Source: Polaromonas sp. (GTDB lineage: Bacteria > Pseudomonadota > Gammaproteobacteria > Burkholderiales > Burkholderiaceae_C). From it: a stretch of DNA of 64,000 bases. Below are positions 28,871 to 38,344 of the stretch, piece after piece; within the stretch, counting starts at the first letter, position 1, and each line of letters starts with the position of its first letter. The position numbers and the translations under genes are program-made. Where the stretch lies: assembly GCF_030689685.1 (NCBI RefSeq), contig NZ_JAUYEY010000046.1:1-64000 (forward strand), read 5' to 3'. The notes beneath the pieces were generated by a model. It saw only the letters and a list, made by a program, of their open reading frames with translations. It made no database searches and had not been told where the DNA came from.

Positions 28871-29614
28871 ATGATTAAGAACGTCCACGGAAACACAGTC
28901 GACCATCTCGGCGAAGCCATCGTCGCGGGGCGTTACGGCGTGGGCGCATCGATCCCGCCCGAGCCGGTGTTGTGCCAGGAGCTCGGCGTCAGCCGCACCG
29001 TGGTGCGCGAGGCGGTCAAGTCCTTGATTGCCAAGGGTTTGATGACCACCGGCCCGAAGGTCGGCACGCGGGTGTTGTCCGAGGATCACTGGAACTGGTT
29101 TGACCCCGACGTCATCATCTGGCAGTCCAAGGCCGGGCTGACGCCGGAGTTTCTGCGCGACTTGCAGGACTTGCGCCGTGTGGTCGAGCCCGCCGCGATG
29201 CGGCTGGCGGCCGATCGCGCCACCGCCCAGGACATCGCCGAAGTCGAGGCTGCCTACGCCGGCATGAAACACGCGGTGGAGCACGGCGGCGACTATGTGA
29301 CACATGACCTGCGTTTTCACCAGGGCCTGCTGCGCGCCAGCCGCAACCGCATGCTGGTGCAGATGAGCAAGGTGCTGGGCGCGCTGCTGCGCACCAGTTT
29401 CGAAATCTCCACGCGGCGCAAGGACGGGCCGATGCAGTCACTGCCGTTGCACCGCGCAGTGCTTGATGCGGTGATCGCGCACCAACCCGACGAGGCCGAG
29501 ATCGCCATTCGTGTGCTGATCGATGGCGCCAAGGAAGACATCGAGGAAGTGCTGGCTTCGCGCCGCCGCCTTCCGGTGCTGAGCAGCCCGGCACGGCAGC
29601 TCAAGGCCGCCTGA
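28871..29614 (+). CDS. FadR-subfamily GntR transcriptional regulator
   Basis: A 247-aa regulator with an N-terminal winged helix (IPPEPVLCQELGVSRTVVREAVKSLIAKGL, shown here in part as SRTVVREAVKSL near residues 44-55) and a helical FCD ligand-binding domain from about 95, with EPAAMRLAADRAT, DLRFHQGLLRASRN and HRAVLDAVIAHQPDEAE. FCD domains often bind a carboxylate and a metal, fitting an aldonate effector. Its position between the divergent arms suggests it represses both until substrate is present. Confidence 0.88.
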   Translation: MIKNVHGNTVDHLGEAIVAGRYGVGASIPPEPVLCQELGVSRTVVREAVKSLIAKGLMTTGPKVGTRVLSEDHWNWFDPDVIIWQSKAGLTPEFLRDLQDLRRVVEPAAMRLAADRATAQDIAEVEAAYAGMKHAVEHGGDYVTHDLRFHQGLLRASRNRMLVQMSKVLGALLRTSFEISTRRKDGPMQSLPLHRAVLDAVIAHQPDEAEIAIRVLIDGAKEDIEEVLASRRRLPVLSSPARQLKAA

Positions 29615-29644
29615 CTGCGCCGACGGGCAAGAGGAATCACCTAC

Positions 29645-30202
29645 ATGCAGAAAACCGTCGATACATCGATTTACTGGTTCTTCAAGTTGTTGGAGTTGCT
29701 GGTGGTGGTCTGCATGGTGGCCATGGTGATCATGGTCTTCGGCAATGTGGTGCTGCGTTACGCCTTCAATTCCGGCATCTCGGTGTCGGATGAGATGTCG
29801 CGTTATTTCTTCATCTGGCTCACCTACATCGGCGCGATGCTGGCCATGCACGAAGGCGGGCACCTGGGCGTGGACACCCTGGTCAAGCACCTGCCGATTC
29901 TGGGCAAGAAGGTCTGCCTGTTCCTCAGCGAAGCGCTGATGCTGTTTTGCAATGTGCTGTTTTTCATGGGTACCTTCAAGATGCACGAGCTGCAGGTCAC
30001 CAATGTTTCGCCGGTGGTCGGCATCTCGATGATCTGGATTTACGGCATCGGCTACATCGTCAGCGTGGTGATGGCCATCATCAACCTCAACGTCTTGTTC
30101 CGTCTGCTCACCGGGCGTATCAGCGAAAACGAGTTGGTGCAGGTGATCGAGACCGAAGGCCTGGCCGACGTGGAAAAACAGATTCAGGGAAGCAAGGCAT
30201 GA
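29645..30202 (+). CDS. dctQ: TRAP transporter small permease (DctQ)
   Basis: The 185-aa inner-membrane protein has four hydrophobic helices (for example LLELLVVVCMVAMVIMVFGN and the IWIYGIGYIVSVVMAIINL region), with the typical SDEMSRYFFIWLTYIGA segment between helices 1 and 2. DctQ pairs with DctM to use the ion gradient for uptake of organic acids delivered by DctP. It follows the regulator by 30 bp and precedes dctM. Confidence 0.9.
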   Translation: MQKTVDTSIYWFFKLLELLVVVCMVAMVIMVFGNVVLRYAFNSGISVSDEMSRYFFIWLTYIGAMLAMHEGGHLGVDTLVKHLPILGKKVCLFLSEALMLFCNVLFFMGTFKMHELQVTNVSPVVGISMIWIYGIGYIVSVVMAIINLNVLFRLLTGRISENELVQVIETEGLADVEKQIQGSKA

Positions 30203-30203
30203 T

Positions 30204-30240
30204 CCTTCGACAAGCTCAGGATGCACGGTACGGTGCAGGC
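30204..30240. repeat. Short dispersed TTCGACAAGCTCAGG repeat
   Basis: CCTTCGACAAGCTCAGG followed by ATGCACGGTACGGTGC sits between dctQ and dctM. This is a short repeat common between proteobacterial genes and recognisable by its complementary-strand translation HPELVEG. It is why dctQ and dctM are 51 bp apart and not overlapping. Confidence 0.6.
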
Positions 30241-30253
30241 GCGAGGTCAACAC

Positions 30254-31552
30254 ATGACTGTTAGCGTTTTTATTTTGAGCCTGCTGGCCGCCATGGCGAT
30301 TGGCATGCCGATCGCCTATGCCTTGCTAGTCTGCGGCGTCACGCTGATGGCCTTTCTGGCAGCCACCAGCGGCCTGGTGACTTTCGACAGCCAGATCCTT
30401 GCCCAGCGTTTTGTTGACGGCGCCGACAACTTCCCGTTGCTGGCCGTGCCCTTCTTTCTGCTGGCTGGCGAGTTCATGAATGCCGGCGGCATCAGCCGCC
30501 GCATTGTCAATCTCGCGATGGCCTGGGTCGGGCACTTCCGCGGCGGCCTGGGCTACGTCACGGTGATTGCTGCAGTGATCATGGCTTCGCTGTCCGGCTC
30601 GGCGATTGCCGACACCGCCGCACTGGCGGCGCTGCTGATCCCGATGATGCGGGCCGCCGGCTACAACGTCGGGCGCGCCGCTGGGCTGGTGGCTTCGGGC
30701 GGCATCATTGCACCGGTGATTCCGCCGTCTATTGGACTGATCATTTTCGGCGTGGCCGGCAATGTGTCCATCACCAAGTTGTTTCTTGCCGGCATCGTTC
30801 CGGGCTTGCTCATGGGGCTGGCCATCGGCCTGACCTGGTGGTGGGTGGCCAAGAAGGAAAATGTGCTGCCGGCGCCAAAAATCGCCATGGCCGACAGGCT
30901 GCGCATCACGGCGGAAGGCGGTTTTGCGCTGACCCTGCCCATCGTCATCATTGGAGGCATGAAGTTCGGCATCTTCACGCCAACCGAGGCTGCGGTGGTG
31001 GCCGCAGTCTACAGCTTTGTGGTTGGCATGTTTATCTACCGTGAACTCAAATGGTCGCAGCTCTATGGCCTGATCCTGGCCGCCGGCAAGACGACGGCGG
31101 TGGTGATGTTTCTGGTGGCGGCGGCCATGGTCAGCGCCTGGCTCATCACGGTGGCCAACATCCCTACTGAAGTGGCCAACCTGATGTCGCCGTTCATGGA
31201 CAACAAGATGCTGCTGATGTTCGTGATGATGGTGCTGATTGTGATTGTCGGAACCGCGCTGGACTTCACGCCGACCGTGCTGATCCTCACGCCGGTGCTG
31301 ATGCCGGTGGTGCTCAAGGCCGGTATCGACCCCGTCTATTTCGGCATCATGTTCATCATGAACAACGCCATCGGCCTGATCACGCCGCCAGTGGGCACCG
31401 TGCTCAACGTGGTCTGCGGCGTTGCCAAGATCAGTATGGACGACGCCTTCAAGGGTGTGTTGCCTTTCCTGATGGCACAACTCGCCGTGCTGTTCCTGCT
31501 GGTGCTTTTCCCCGAGATCGTTACCGAACCGCTCAAGTGGTGGATGCGGTAA
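30254..31552 (+). CDS. dctM: TRAP transporter large permease (DctM)
   Basis: The 432-aa membrane protein has about 12 hydrophobic helices and the family motifs FPLLAVPFFLLAGEFMN near residue 55, SGSAIADTAALAALLIPMM and a C-terminal MNNAIGLITPPVGTVLNV. It forms the translocation channel of the importer. The ATG at 30254 was chosen because it follows the short repeat and starts the first helix; an earlier in-frame ATG lies inside the repeat. Confidence 0.93.
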   Translation: MTVSVFILSLLAAMAIGMPIAYALLVCGVTLMAFLAATSGLVTFDSQILAQRFVDGADNFPLLAVPFFLLAGEFMNAGGISRRIVNLAMAWVGHFRGGLGYVTVIAAVIMASLSGSAIADTAALAALLIPMMRAAGYNVGRAAGLVASGGIIAPVIPPSIGLIIFGVAGNVSITKLFLAGIVPGLLMGLAIGLTWWWVAKKENVLPAPKIAMADRLRITAEGGFALTLPIVIIGGMKFGIFTPTEAAVVAAVYSFVVGMFIYRELKWSQLYGLILAAGKTTAVVMFLVAAAMVSAWLITVANIPTEVANLMSPFMDNKMLLMFVMMVLIVIVGTALDFTPTVLILTPVLMPVVLKAGIDPVYFGIMFIMNNAIGLITPPVGTVLNVVCGVAKISMDDAFKGVLPFLMAQLAVLFLLVLFPEIVTEPLKWWMR

Positions 31553-31596
31553 CCACTTTTCCCCAACCCCTGTCGTTCATATAAAAGGAAACAACC

Positions 31597-32601
31597 ATGT
31601 TTAAACGCAGAACCCTCGCCCTGGCGGCCGCCGCATTGCTGGTGGCAACTTCGAGCTTCGCGCAATTTGCCGACCGCACCATCAAGTTCACCAATGGCGT
31701 GAATGAAGACCACCCGGTCGGCGTCGGTGTCAAGAAAATGCAGGAAGTGTTGGCCGCCAAGACCGGCGGCAAGATGAAGATCAATGCCTTCTGGGGCGGC
31801 GCCGCTGGTGGCGACTTGCAGGCCACGCAGGCACTGCGCGCCGGCACCCAGGAGATGGTGTGCACTTCATCCTCGCCGCTGGTCGGCATCGTCAAGGAGC
31901 TGGGCGCCTTCGACCTGCCTTTCCTGTTTGCCAACGAGAAAGAGGCCGACGCGGTGCTTGACGGACCGGCCGGCGCCTACTTCAACAAAAAGCTGGAAGA
32001 AGCCGGCCTGGTCAACCTGGCCTACTGGGAAAACGGTTTCCGCAACCTGACCAACAGCAAGCGCCCGGTCGCCAAGGCCGAAGACTTTGACGGCGTCAAG
32101 GTTCGCGTCATGCAGAACAACATCTTCATCGACACCTTCAAGACCCTGGGCACCAACGCGGTGCCCATGGCTTTCGGCGAGGTTTTCACTGCGCTGGAAA
32201 CCAAGACCATCGACGGCCAGGAAAACCCGTTTGTGACCATCGAAACCTCGAAGTTCAACGAAGTGCAGAAGTACCTCAGTGTGACGCGCCATGCCTATAC
32301 GCCGTTTCTGGTGCTGTACAGCAAAAAACTCTGGGACCAGCTGAACCCGCAGGAGCAGGCCGTGCTGCGCGAAGCCGCCATGGAAGGCCAGAAAGTCCAG
32401 CGCGCAGCCAACCGCAGCCTGAACGAAAAATCACTGACCAGCCTGAAAGCCAAAGGCATGCAGGTCAATGAAGTCAGCGTGGCCGAGCAGAAACGCATGT
32501 TCGACAAGGTCAAACCGGTCTACGACAAAAACGTGCCGACGATTGGTGCCGAGCCCGTCAAGCTGGTGATGGACGCGCTGAAGAAGGCGCGCGGCGGTTA
32601 A
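31597..32601 (+). CDS. dctP: TRAP transporter periplasmic receptor (DctP)
   Basis: A 334-aa solute-binding protein with a signal peptide (MFKRRTLALAAAALLVATSS, cleavage near SFA). The DctP fold is seen in VGVGVKKMQEVLAAKTGGKM, the ligand-Arg region KVRVMQNNIFIDTFKTLG and EVFTALETKTIDGQENPF. It binds the imported sugar acid and passes it to DctQM. A good AAAGGA site precedes the ATG. A terminator follows 39 bp after its stop, so the transporter and the downstream enzymes may have different transcript levels. Confidence 0.94.
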   Translation: MFKRRTLALAAAALLVATSSFAQFADRTIKFTNGVNEDHPVGVGVKKMQEVLAAKTGGKMKINAFWGGAAGGDLQATQALRAGTQEMVCTSSSPLVGIVKELGAFDLPFLFANEKEADAVLDGPAGAYFNKKLEEAGLVNLAYWENGFRNLTNSKRPVAKAEDFDGVKVRVMQNNIFIDTFKTLGTNAVPMAFGEVFTALETKTIDGQENPFVTIETSKFNEVQKYLSVTRHAYTPFLVLYSKKLWDQLNPQEQAVLREAAMEGQKVQRAANRSLNEKSLTSLKAKGMQVNEVSVAEQKRMFDKVKPVYDKNVPTIGAEPVKLVMDALKKARGG

Positions 32602-32640
32602 GCGGCTAAACAGAGCGCCATCGCCTGGAATCGTCCAAGG

Positions 32641-32671
32641 CCGCAAGGGTTCACTCTTGCGGCTTTTTTTT
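32641..32671 (+). terminator. Rho-independent terminator after dctP
   Basis: CCGCAAG (32641-32647) pairs with CTTGCGG (32656-32662), followed by eight T's. It is 12 bp upstream of the next gene's start, so it could also act as an attenuator for the enolase-superfamily genes. Confidence 0.85.
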
Positions 32672-32683
32672 CGGAGCCTTCAC

Positions 32684-33895
32684 TTGAAAATCATCAACGT
32701 TGAAACCCTGCGCCTGGGCGAGTTTCCCAACATCATCTGGGTCCGCATTTATACCGATGAAGGCCTGGTCGGCCTCGGCGAGACCTTCATGGGCGCGCAG
32801 GCGGTAGAAGCCTACATCCACGAATGGGCCGGCCCCAAACTGCTGGGCAAGGACCCGCTGGCCATCGAGGCGCGCAACCGAGACATCACTGGCTACCTGG
32901 GCTGGCGCGGCTCCGGCGTGGAGACGCGCGGCAATTCCGCCATTGATATCGCGCTGTGGGATATTTTTGGCAAGGCGGCCAACATGCCGGTGTACACCGC
33001 GCTGGGCGGCAAGAGCCGCGACAGCATACGCATCTACAACACCTGCGCCGGTTACCAGTACGTGCGCAGCACCGTCAACCAGGCCACCGCCAACTGGGGC
33101 ATAGGTGATTCGAGGAAGGCCAACGCCGGACCTTACGAGGACCTTGAGGGTTTTCTGCACCATGCCGACGAACTGGCTGAATCGCTGCTGTCTGAAGGCG
33201 TGACGGCCATGAAGATCTGGCCCTTCGATCCCGCGGCAGAAAAAAGCGACGGCCAGTACATCAGCAACAGTGATCTGGAACTGGCGCTGGAACCGTTTCG
33301 CAAGATCCGCAGCGCGGTGGGCGAGCAGATGGACATCATGGTCGAGTTCCACAGCCTGTGGCGGCTGCCGATGGCGCAAAAAATCGCCCGCGCCCTCAAA
33401 CCCTTCAACACCTTCTGGCATGAAGACGCGATCCGCATGGATTCGCTGGACCTGCTCAAACAGTATTCGAAAGACTGCGACGCGCTGATTTGCGCCAGCG
33501 AGACGCTGAGCTACAAGTGGGGCTTCAAGGACTACCTGCAGACCGGTGTGGCCGGCGTCGCCATGCTGGACCTGAGCTGGTGCGGCGGCCTGACCGAGGC
33601 CCGCAAGATCGCGGCCATGGCCGATGCCTGGCAATTGCCGGTGGCGCCGCACGACTGCACCGGCCCGGTGGTCTGGGCTGCCTCCAGCCACCTCTCGCTG
33701 CATGCCCCCAATGCGCTGATCCAGGAGAGCGTGCGCGCCTTTTACACAGGCTGGTACAAGGAGCTGGTCACCGAGCTACCGACCGTGACGAAAGGCATGC
33801 TCAGCCTCAATGACAAGCCCGGACTCGGCCTGGAATTGCTGCCCGATTTGCATCAGCGCGCCGATGCCACCCTGCGCGTTTGCCTGCCCAACTGA
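32684..33895 (+). CDS. Enolase-superfamily sugar-acid dehydratase 1 (MR/MLE family)
   Basis: A 403-aa mandelate-racemase/muconate-lactonising family protein. Metal ligands are Glu221 (in MVEFHSLW), Glu247 (HEDAIR) and Glu273 (ASETL), spaced exactly 26 residues apart; Lys177 (AMKIW) and His323 (PHDCTGP) are the expected acid/base residues. The pattern resembles galactonate-dehydratase-like members, but substrate cannot be fixed. The start is a TTG ([12 protein letters not shown]) since an upstream in-frame start would lie in the dctP terminator. The second family member follows 25 bp later. Confidence 0.87.
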   Translation: MKIINVETLRLGEFPNIIWVRIYTDEGLVGLGETFMGAQAVEAYIHEWAGPKLLGKDPLAIEARNRDITGYLGWRGSGVETRGNSAIDIALWDIFGKAANMPVYTALGGKSRDSIRIYNTCAGYQYVRSTVNQATANWGIGDSRKANAGPYEDLEGFLHHADELAESLLSEGVTAMKIWPFDPAAEKSDGQYISNSDLELALEPFRKIRSAVGEQMDIMVEFHSLWRLPMAQKIARALKPFNTFWHEDAIRMDSLDLLKQYSKDCDALICASETLSYKWGFKDYLQTGVAGVAMLDLSWCGGLTEARKIAAMADAWQLPVAPHDCTGPVVWAASSHLSLHAPNALIQESVRAFYTGWYKELVTELPTVTKGMLSLNDKPGLGLELLPDLHQRADATLRVCLPN

Positions 33896-33920
33896 GCCCC
33901 GCCCATCCACTGGAAACCTC

Positions 33921-35033
33921 ATGAAGATCACATCCGTCCGTCCTTTCATTTTGCACGTGCCAGTCACCGGCTCGCAGATTGCCGACAGCACCCACAGCAT
34001 CACCCACTGGGGCGTGGTGGGCGCGCAGGTCGACACCGATGACGGGCTGACCGGTTTCGGTTTCACCGGCACCCATGCGCACCTGCCCAGCGACCAGTTG
34101 ATCACGCGCTGCATCGAGACCTGCCACGCGCCCATGCTGTTGGGTGAGGACGCGGGTGACATCAACCGTCTCTGGAAAAAGCTGGCACGCAACCCGGCGC
34201 TGCAGTGGGTCGGCCGCGCCGGCATCACCACGCTGTCGCATGCCGCGATTGATCTGGCGCTGTGGGACCTGAAAGCGAAAGCCGCGCAGCAACCCTTGTG
34301 GAAACTGCTGGGCGGCCAGGTACGCGACAAGGTGCGTGCCTACAACACCGACATCGGCTGGCTCAGCATTGCCGACGACAAGCTGGTGGAAGGCGCGCAG
34401 CGCGCGGTGGCCCAGGGCTTTACCGGCATCAAGATCAAGGTCGGCTCGACGGTGGATCGCGACCTGCGGCGCCTGGCTGCGGTGCGGCAGGCCATCGGTG
34501 CGGATGTCACGCTGGCCATTGATGGCAATGGCAAGTGGGACTTGCCGACCTGCCAGCGTTTTTGCCGCGCGGCGCAGGACGCGGACGTGTTCTGGTTCGA
34601 GGAGCCGCTGTGGTACGACGACGTGAAGGGCCATGCGCAATTGGCACGCGCCAGCGCCATACCGGTTGCACTGGGCGAACAGCTCTACACGGTGGATGCG
34701 TTTTCCGAGTTCTTCGCGCAGCAGGCCATCCACTGGGTGCAGCCCGATGTGACGCGCATGGCGGGCCTGACTGAAGTGTTGCGCGTGTGCGAGACCGCGC
34801 ACGCCTTTCGCCTGCCGGTGGCGCCGCACGCGGGCGACATGAGCCAGGTGCATGTGCACTTGTCGTATGCGCACCCAGCTTGCGAGGTGCTCGAATTCAT
34901 CCCGTGGATCAAGGACTGCTTCACCGACCCGGCCGAGGTGGTGGACGGTTATTTCCGGCGGCCCGAGTTGCCCGGTGCCGGCACAACGCCCACGGCCGCC
35001 GCCTGGACGCAGTTCCGGCAGGCGACCGCCTGA
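33921..35033 (+). CDS. Enolase-superfamily sugar-acid dehydratase 2 (MR/MLE family)
   Basis: A second, divergent family member of 370 aa: a KxK pair Lys171/Lys173 (GIKIKVG), metal ligands Asp201 (AIDGNGKW), Glu227 (FEEPLW) and Glu253 (GEQLY), and His303 (PHAGDM). These are the residues of the MR subgroup, which includes talarate/galactarate and other acid-sugar dehydratases. It differs from enzyme 1 in its first metal ligand (Asp against Glu), so the pair probably acts on different substrates or epimers. The ATG at 33921 follows directly after the first gene. Confidence 0.87.
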   Translation: MKITSVRPFILHVPVTGSQIADSTHSITHWGVVGAQVDTDDGLTGFGFTGTHAHLPSDQLITRCIETCHAPMLLGEDAGDINRLWKKLARNPALQWVGRAGITTLSHAAIDLALWDLKAKAAQQPLWKLLGGQVRDKVRAYNTDIGWLSIADDKLVEGAQRAVAQGFTGIKIKVGSTVDRDLRRLAAVRQAIGADVTLAIDGNGKWDLPTCQRFCRAAQDADVFWFEEPLWYDDVKGHAQLARASAIPVALGEQLYTVDAFSEFFAQQAIHWVQPDVTRMAGLTEVLRVCETAHAFRLPVAPHAGDMSQVHVHLSYAHPACEVLEFIPWIKDCFTDPAEVVDGYFRRPELPGAGTTPTAAAWTQFRQATA

Positions 35034-35073
35034 GCGCGGTTCGGGCGTGTTCACGCGGGCAAAATAGGCGGTG

Positions 35074-35595
35074 ATGAATTCCGATATTTTTGTGGTCATG
35101 GGTGTCAGCGGCTGCGGCAAAAGCACCGTGGGCGCGCAACTGGCTGAAGCACTGAAGCTGCTCTTTCTGGAGGGTGACGTGCTGCACCCTGAATGCAACG
35201 TGGCGCGCATGGCCGCCGGTGTGGCCCTGAGCGATGAAGACCGCGAGGGCTGGTTGCAGGCGCTGGCCGAACGCCTGCAGCAGGCGCACGCCGCAGGGCA
35301 GGGCCTGGTGCTCTCGTGTTCGGCGCTCAAGCTTTCTTATCGCGACATTTTGCGCAGCGGCGCGCCCAGCCTGCATTTTGTCTACCTGCACGGTGAGTAC
35401 AAGCTGCTGGCGGCGCGCATGGCAGCGCGGACCGGTCACTACATGCCGCTGTCCCTGCTGGCCAGCCAACTTGCCACGCTGGAGGCGCCCGGCTCGGGGG
35501 AGAATGTGCAAAGCTTTGATGTGGCGGAGCGGCCCGAAGACATCGTTGCTGCCGTGCTGGCCGGCCGACATTCAAGCGCAGGCAGCGCTTCCTGA
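35074..35595 (+). CDS. gntK: Gluconokinase
   Basis: GntK phosphorylates gluconate to 6-phosphogluconate, the substrate of Edd. The 173-aa P-loop kinase has VVMGVSGCGKSTVG at the N-terminus, EGDVLHPECNVARMAAGVALSD-type substrate segment (here EGDVLHPECN and GVALSDEDREGW), CSALKLSYRDILR and HYMPLSLLASQLATLE. A GTG three bases upstream is an alternative start. It connects this cluster to edd-eda at 20.2 kb. Confidence 0.94.
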   Translation: MNSDIFVVMGVSGCGKSTVGAQLAEALKLLFLEGDVLHPECNVARMAAGVALSDEDREGWLQALAERLQQAHAAGQGLVLSCSALKLSYRDILRSGAPSLHFVYLHGEYKLLAARMAARTGHYMPLSLLASQLATLEAPGSGENVQSFDVAERPEDIVAAVLAGRHSSAGSAS

Positions 35596-35620
35596 CTTGT
35601 TTTCACTTTCCTGGACTTTT

Positions 35621-36004
35621 ATGACCGATTTCACCAAAGTCATCCTCTACACCGATACCGATGGCCTTGCAAAATTCCGCGAGGAGCTTGTCGCGCTGAG
35701 CGAAGGCTCGCCGCAGGCCTTGCTGTCCCCGCTGGCTCCGTCCACTGGTTACCAGCTGCGCCACAGTCCGGTGGGTTTTCGCAGCCAGTTCCACTGCACG
35801 CCGATACCGCAATGGGTGTTCATTCTGGGCGGGAAGATGGAAATCGGCCTGCAGGGTGGCGTGTCGCGGGTGTTCAGTCCCGGTGAGCACTTTTATTCCG
35901 CTGACCTGCTGCCGGCGGGCGCCACCTTCGACGCAGCGGTGCACGGCCACTGGAGCCGTCAGGTCGGCCCGGAGCCGCTGGTCACGCTGTTTTTGCAAGG
36001 GTGA
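35621..36004 (+). CDS. Cupin-like protein
   Basis: A small 127-aa protein with a single cupin-like barrel: HCTPIPQWVFILGGKMEIG, then FSPGEHFYSADLLP and HWSRQVG. Cupins of this size often are isomerases or binding proteins for sugars or acids. It starts 25 bp after gntK, so it is probably the last gene of the catabolic operon. The earlier part of the open frame lies inside gntK and is not used. Confidence 0.72.
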   Translation: MTDFTKVILYTDTDGLAKFREELVALSEGSPQALLSPLAPSTGYQLRHSPVGFRSQFHCTPIPQWVFILGGKMEIGLQGGVSRVFSPGEHFYSADLLPAGATFDAAVHGHWSRQVGPEPLVTLFLQG

Positions 36005-36007
36005 CTG

Positions 36008-36056
36008 CTATTGAATTTATAGCTGCTGACGCCCACTGACTATGGGCTGAAGGCCA
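36008..36056. repeat. TAGCTGC / GGGCTnnAGGCC dispersed element
   Basis: GCTATTGAATTTATAGCTGC, then GACGCCCACTGAC, then GGGCTGAAGGCC. Related copies: 22737-22783 (reverse orientation), 42403-42445 (reverse orientation) and, inside coding sequence, about 18048-18102 in the MobA-like gene and 14224-14262 in the HAD gene. It resembles an element I recall from Comamonadaceae genomes. Confidence 0.65.
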
Positions 36057-36072
36057 AAAAGGCTTGAAAGTA

Positions 36073-36711
36073 TCAGCGAGGCTGCATCTCGCCCGAAAGC
36101 AGCACCTTCTGGCCCGAAGGGGTGTTCTGCAGGGTGCTTACCAGCGCAGCGGCCACATCTGCGGCCTCAATGGCGCGGTAGTTGGCGGGCGTCAGGGGCC
36201 TGAGCAGCCGCATGGTTGTCGCCGCAAATTTTTCGGCGGAGCGCCTGGCTTGCCCCAGGGCGCTGCGGTCGCCGCTCAGCAGTGAGGGGCGGGCGAGTAC
36301 CATGCTGTCATAGCCCAGCCGGCTCACGGCAGCCTCCATCTCGCCTTTGATGCGGTTGTAAAAGACGCTGGATTTGGCGTCGGCACCCATGGCGCTGACA
36401 ATGCCCAGCCTGCGTGCCCCGGCGGCGCGGGCCGATTTGGTCATGGCCAGCACAGCATCGAAATCGACAGCGCGGAACGCCTGCTGGCTGCCCGCGACCT
36501 TGAGGGTGGTGCCCAGCGCGATGAACACCTCGTCCACTGCGGGCGCTTGGAATGCGGCGAAGCCTTCCACGAGGTGGTTCACCAGTTTGGGATGCGTTAT
36601 CCCAGGTGGGCGACGGCCCACACAGTGGACCGCCGAATACCTTTTATCGGCCAGTAAACGAGCCAGAATTTCCCGACCGACCAGACCCGTTGCCCCGGCC
36701 ACCAGCGCCAC
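36073..36711 (-). CDS. NAD(P)-binding (Rossmann) protein overlapping rhlE
   Basis: An atypical-SDR/NmrA-like protein, 212 aa from a GTG at 36709-36711. It starts [15 protein letters not shown], the Gly-rich dinucleotide motif, and has [20 protein letters not shown] and [12 protein letters not shown] downstream. Substrate unknown. Its first 22 or so codons overlap the 3' end of rhlE in another frame: the same DNA encodes the rhlE Gly/Arg tail and this nucleotide-binding motif. A more upstream ATG (36840) would give a longer overlap but only low-complexity residues, so the GTG is preferred. Confidence 0.75.
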   Translation of the reverse strand: MALVAGATGLVGREILARLLADKRYSAVHCVGRRPPGITHPKLVNHLVEGFAAFQAPAVDEVFIALGTTLKVAGSQQAFRAVDFDAVLAMTKSARAAGARRLGIVSAMGADAKSSVFYNRIKGEMEAAVSRLGYDSMVLARPSLLSGDRSALGQARRSAEKFAATTMRLLRPLTPANYRAIEAADVAAALVSTLQNTPSGQKVLLSGEMQPR

Positions 36712-38344
36712 CCGAGCGTCCGCCGCCCCCGCCGCCGCCTGCGGGGCGTCCACCGCCACGGTAGTTGCCGCGGTTGCCGCCAGTGGGCTGGCCGGAAGAG
36801 GGGAAGCCGGAAGAGACGTGGCTGGCGGGTTGGGCATCATCGTCGCGCTCCTGGTTGTGCTGACGTGGGGGCTGGGCGCTGGGGTTGCGCGCCTGCTGGT
36901 GGCCTTGGGCATAACCCGAATTCTGGCGCGGCTGGCCGCCGTGCCCACCCGGGGGCTGGCTGCGGCCACCATTGCCGCCACCACCGTTGCGGCCCCGGCC
37001 GCCGCCATTGCCGCCGCCGTTGCCAGCACCTGCATTGCCGGCGCCACGGCCACCTTGCGGCTTGGTCTCGCGGATACGCGTCATCATCTCGCTGCGGGCG
37101 GCCTTGGCGGCGGCCTGCATCACGTCACGGCTTGGCGGCTTGCCAATACCGCCCCAGATGGTCTGGCGGCCCATGGCCAGCGGCTCGGCTTTTTCGCCGG
37201 GCTCGGCTTCAAAGCCGGACACAAGTACCACTTCAATATTCTGTTTGGTGAAGCGCTCGATGTCCTGCATGAAGCCTTCTTCGTCCAGGCAGACCAGGCT
37301 CACGGCCTCGCCGCTGTTGCCGGCGCGGCCGGTGCGGCCGATGCGGTGGACGTAGTCTTCGCTGACGTTGGGGATTTCATAGTTGACAACGTGTGGCAGC
37401 TCGTCGATGTCGATGCCGCGTGCGGCGATGTCGGTGGCCACCAGCGCGCGTATGCTGCCGCTCTTGAAGTCGGCCAGTGCCTGGGTGCGGGCGGTCTGGC
37501 TCTTGTTGCCATGCAAGGCCATCGCCGGAATGCCGTTTTTCGTCAGGTGTTCGGCCACATTGTTGGCGCCAAACTTGGTGCGGGTGAACACCAGCACCTG
37601 GCTCCAGTTGTGCGCATTGATGATGTGGGTCAGCAGGGCTTTTTTCTTGCCGCGACCGACCGGGTGAATCGTCTGCGTGATGCGCTGTACCGTGGTGTTG
37701 CGCGGTGTCACCTGGATGCTTTGCGGGTTTTTCAGCAGGCCGTTGGCCAGCTCGCGAATTTCGTCGCTGAAAGTCGCGCTGAACAGCAGTGACTGCTTCT
37801 GCTTGGGCACCAGCGCCAGCACCTTCTTGATGTCATGGATAAAGCCCATGTCCAGCATGCGGTCGGCTTCGTCGAGCACCAGGATTTGCACCTGGCTCAG
37901 GTCCAGCGTGCCCTGGCCTGCGTGGTCCAGCAGGCGGCCCGGGGTGGCCACCAGAATATCGACGCCGCGGCGCAGTTTTTCGATTTGCGCGCCCATGCCG
38001 ACGCCGCCGAACATGACCATGGAGCTGAGCTCCAGGTATTTGCCGTAAACGCGCACGCTTTCCTCGACCTGGGCGGCGAGTTCGCGCGTCGGGGTCATGA
38101 TCAGGCAGCGCACGGCATTGACGCCGCGTTTGTTTTTCAGGGAGGGCTCGCTCGACAGGCGCTGCAGCATGGGCAGCACAAAGGCTGCTGTTTTGCCGGT
38201 GCCGGTCTGCGCGCCGCCCAGCAGATCAATACCTGCCAGAACGGCAGGAATGGCCTGGGCCTGGATGGGGGTGGGTGTGTCATAGCCTTGCTCAAGCACG
38301 GCTTTAAGAATGGCCGGGGCCAAGTTCAGATTTTCAAAAGTCAT
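36644..38344 (-). CDS. rhlE: DEAD-box RNA helicase RhlE
   Basis: An ATP-dependent RNA helicase of 566 aa. Q-motif region [13 protein letters not shown], Walker [16 protein letters not shown] in [17 protein letters not shown], and [10 protein letters not shown] are all present within the first 360 residues. From about 430 onward the chain is Gly/Asn/Arg-rich with RGG-type runs and probably binds RNA. RhlE members act in ribosome assembly and RNA decay. Its last codons overlap the next gene. It is divergent from ettA with a 287-bp gap. Confidence 0.94.
   Translation of the reverse strand: MTFENLNLAPAILKAVLEQGYDTPTPIQAQAIPAVLAGIDLLGGAQTGTGKTAAFVLPMLQRLSSEPSLKNKRGVNAVRCLIMTPTRELAAQVEESVRVYGKYLELSSMVMFGGVGMGAQIEKLRRGVDILVATPGRLLDHAGQGTLDLSQVQILVLDEADRMLDMGFIHDIKKVLALVPKQKQSLLFSATFSDEIRELANGLLKNPQSIQVTPRNTTVQRITQTIHPVGRGKKKALLTHIINAHNWSQVLVFTRTKFGANNVAEHLTKNGIPAMALHGNKSQTARTQALADFKSGSIRALVATDIAARGIDIDELPHVVNYEIPNVSEDYVHRIGRTGRAGNSGEAVSLVCLDEEGFMQDIERFTKQNIEVVLVSGFEAEPGEKAEPLAMGRQTIWGGIGKPPSRDVMQAAAKAARSEMMTRIRETKPQGGRGAGNAGAGNGGGNGGGRGRNGGGGNGGRSQPPGGHGGQPRQNSGYAQGHQQARNPSAQPPRQHNQERDDDAQPASHVSSGFPSSGQPTGGNRGNYRGGGRPAGGGGGGGRSGGAGGRGNGSGRSGNSGSFTGR

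Noticed and set aside
36712-37053. An N-terminal extension of the NAD(P)-binding protein
   Set aside because: This part is a shadow of the rhlE Gly/Arg tail and has only low-complexity Ala/Pro/Thr residues with no ordered domain.
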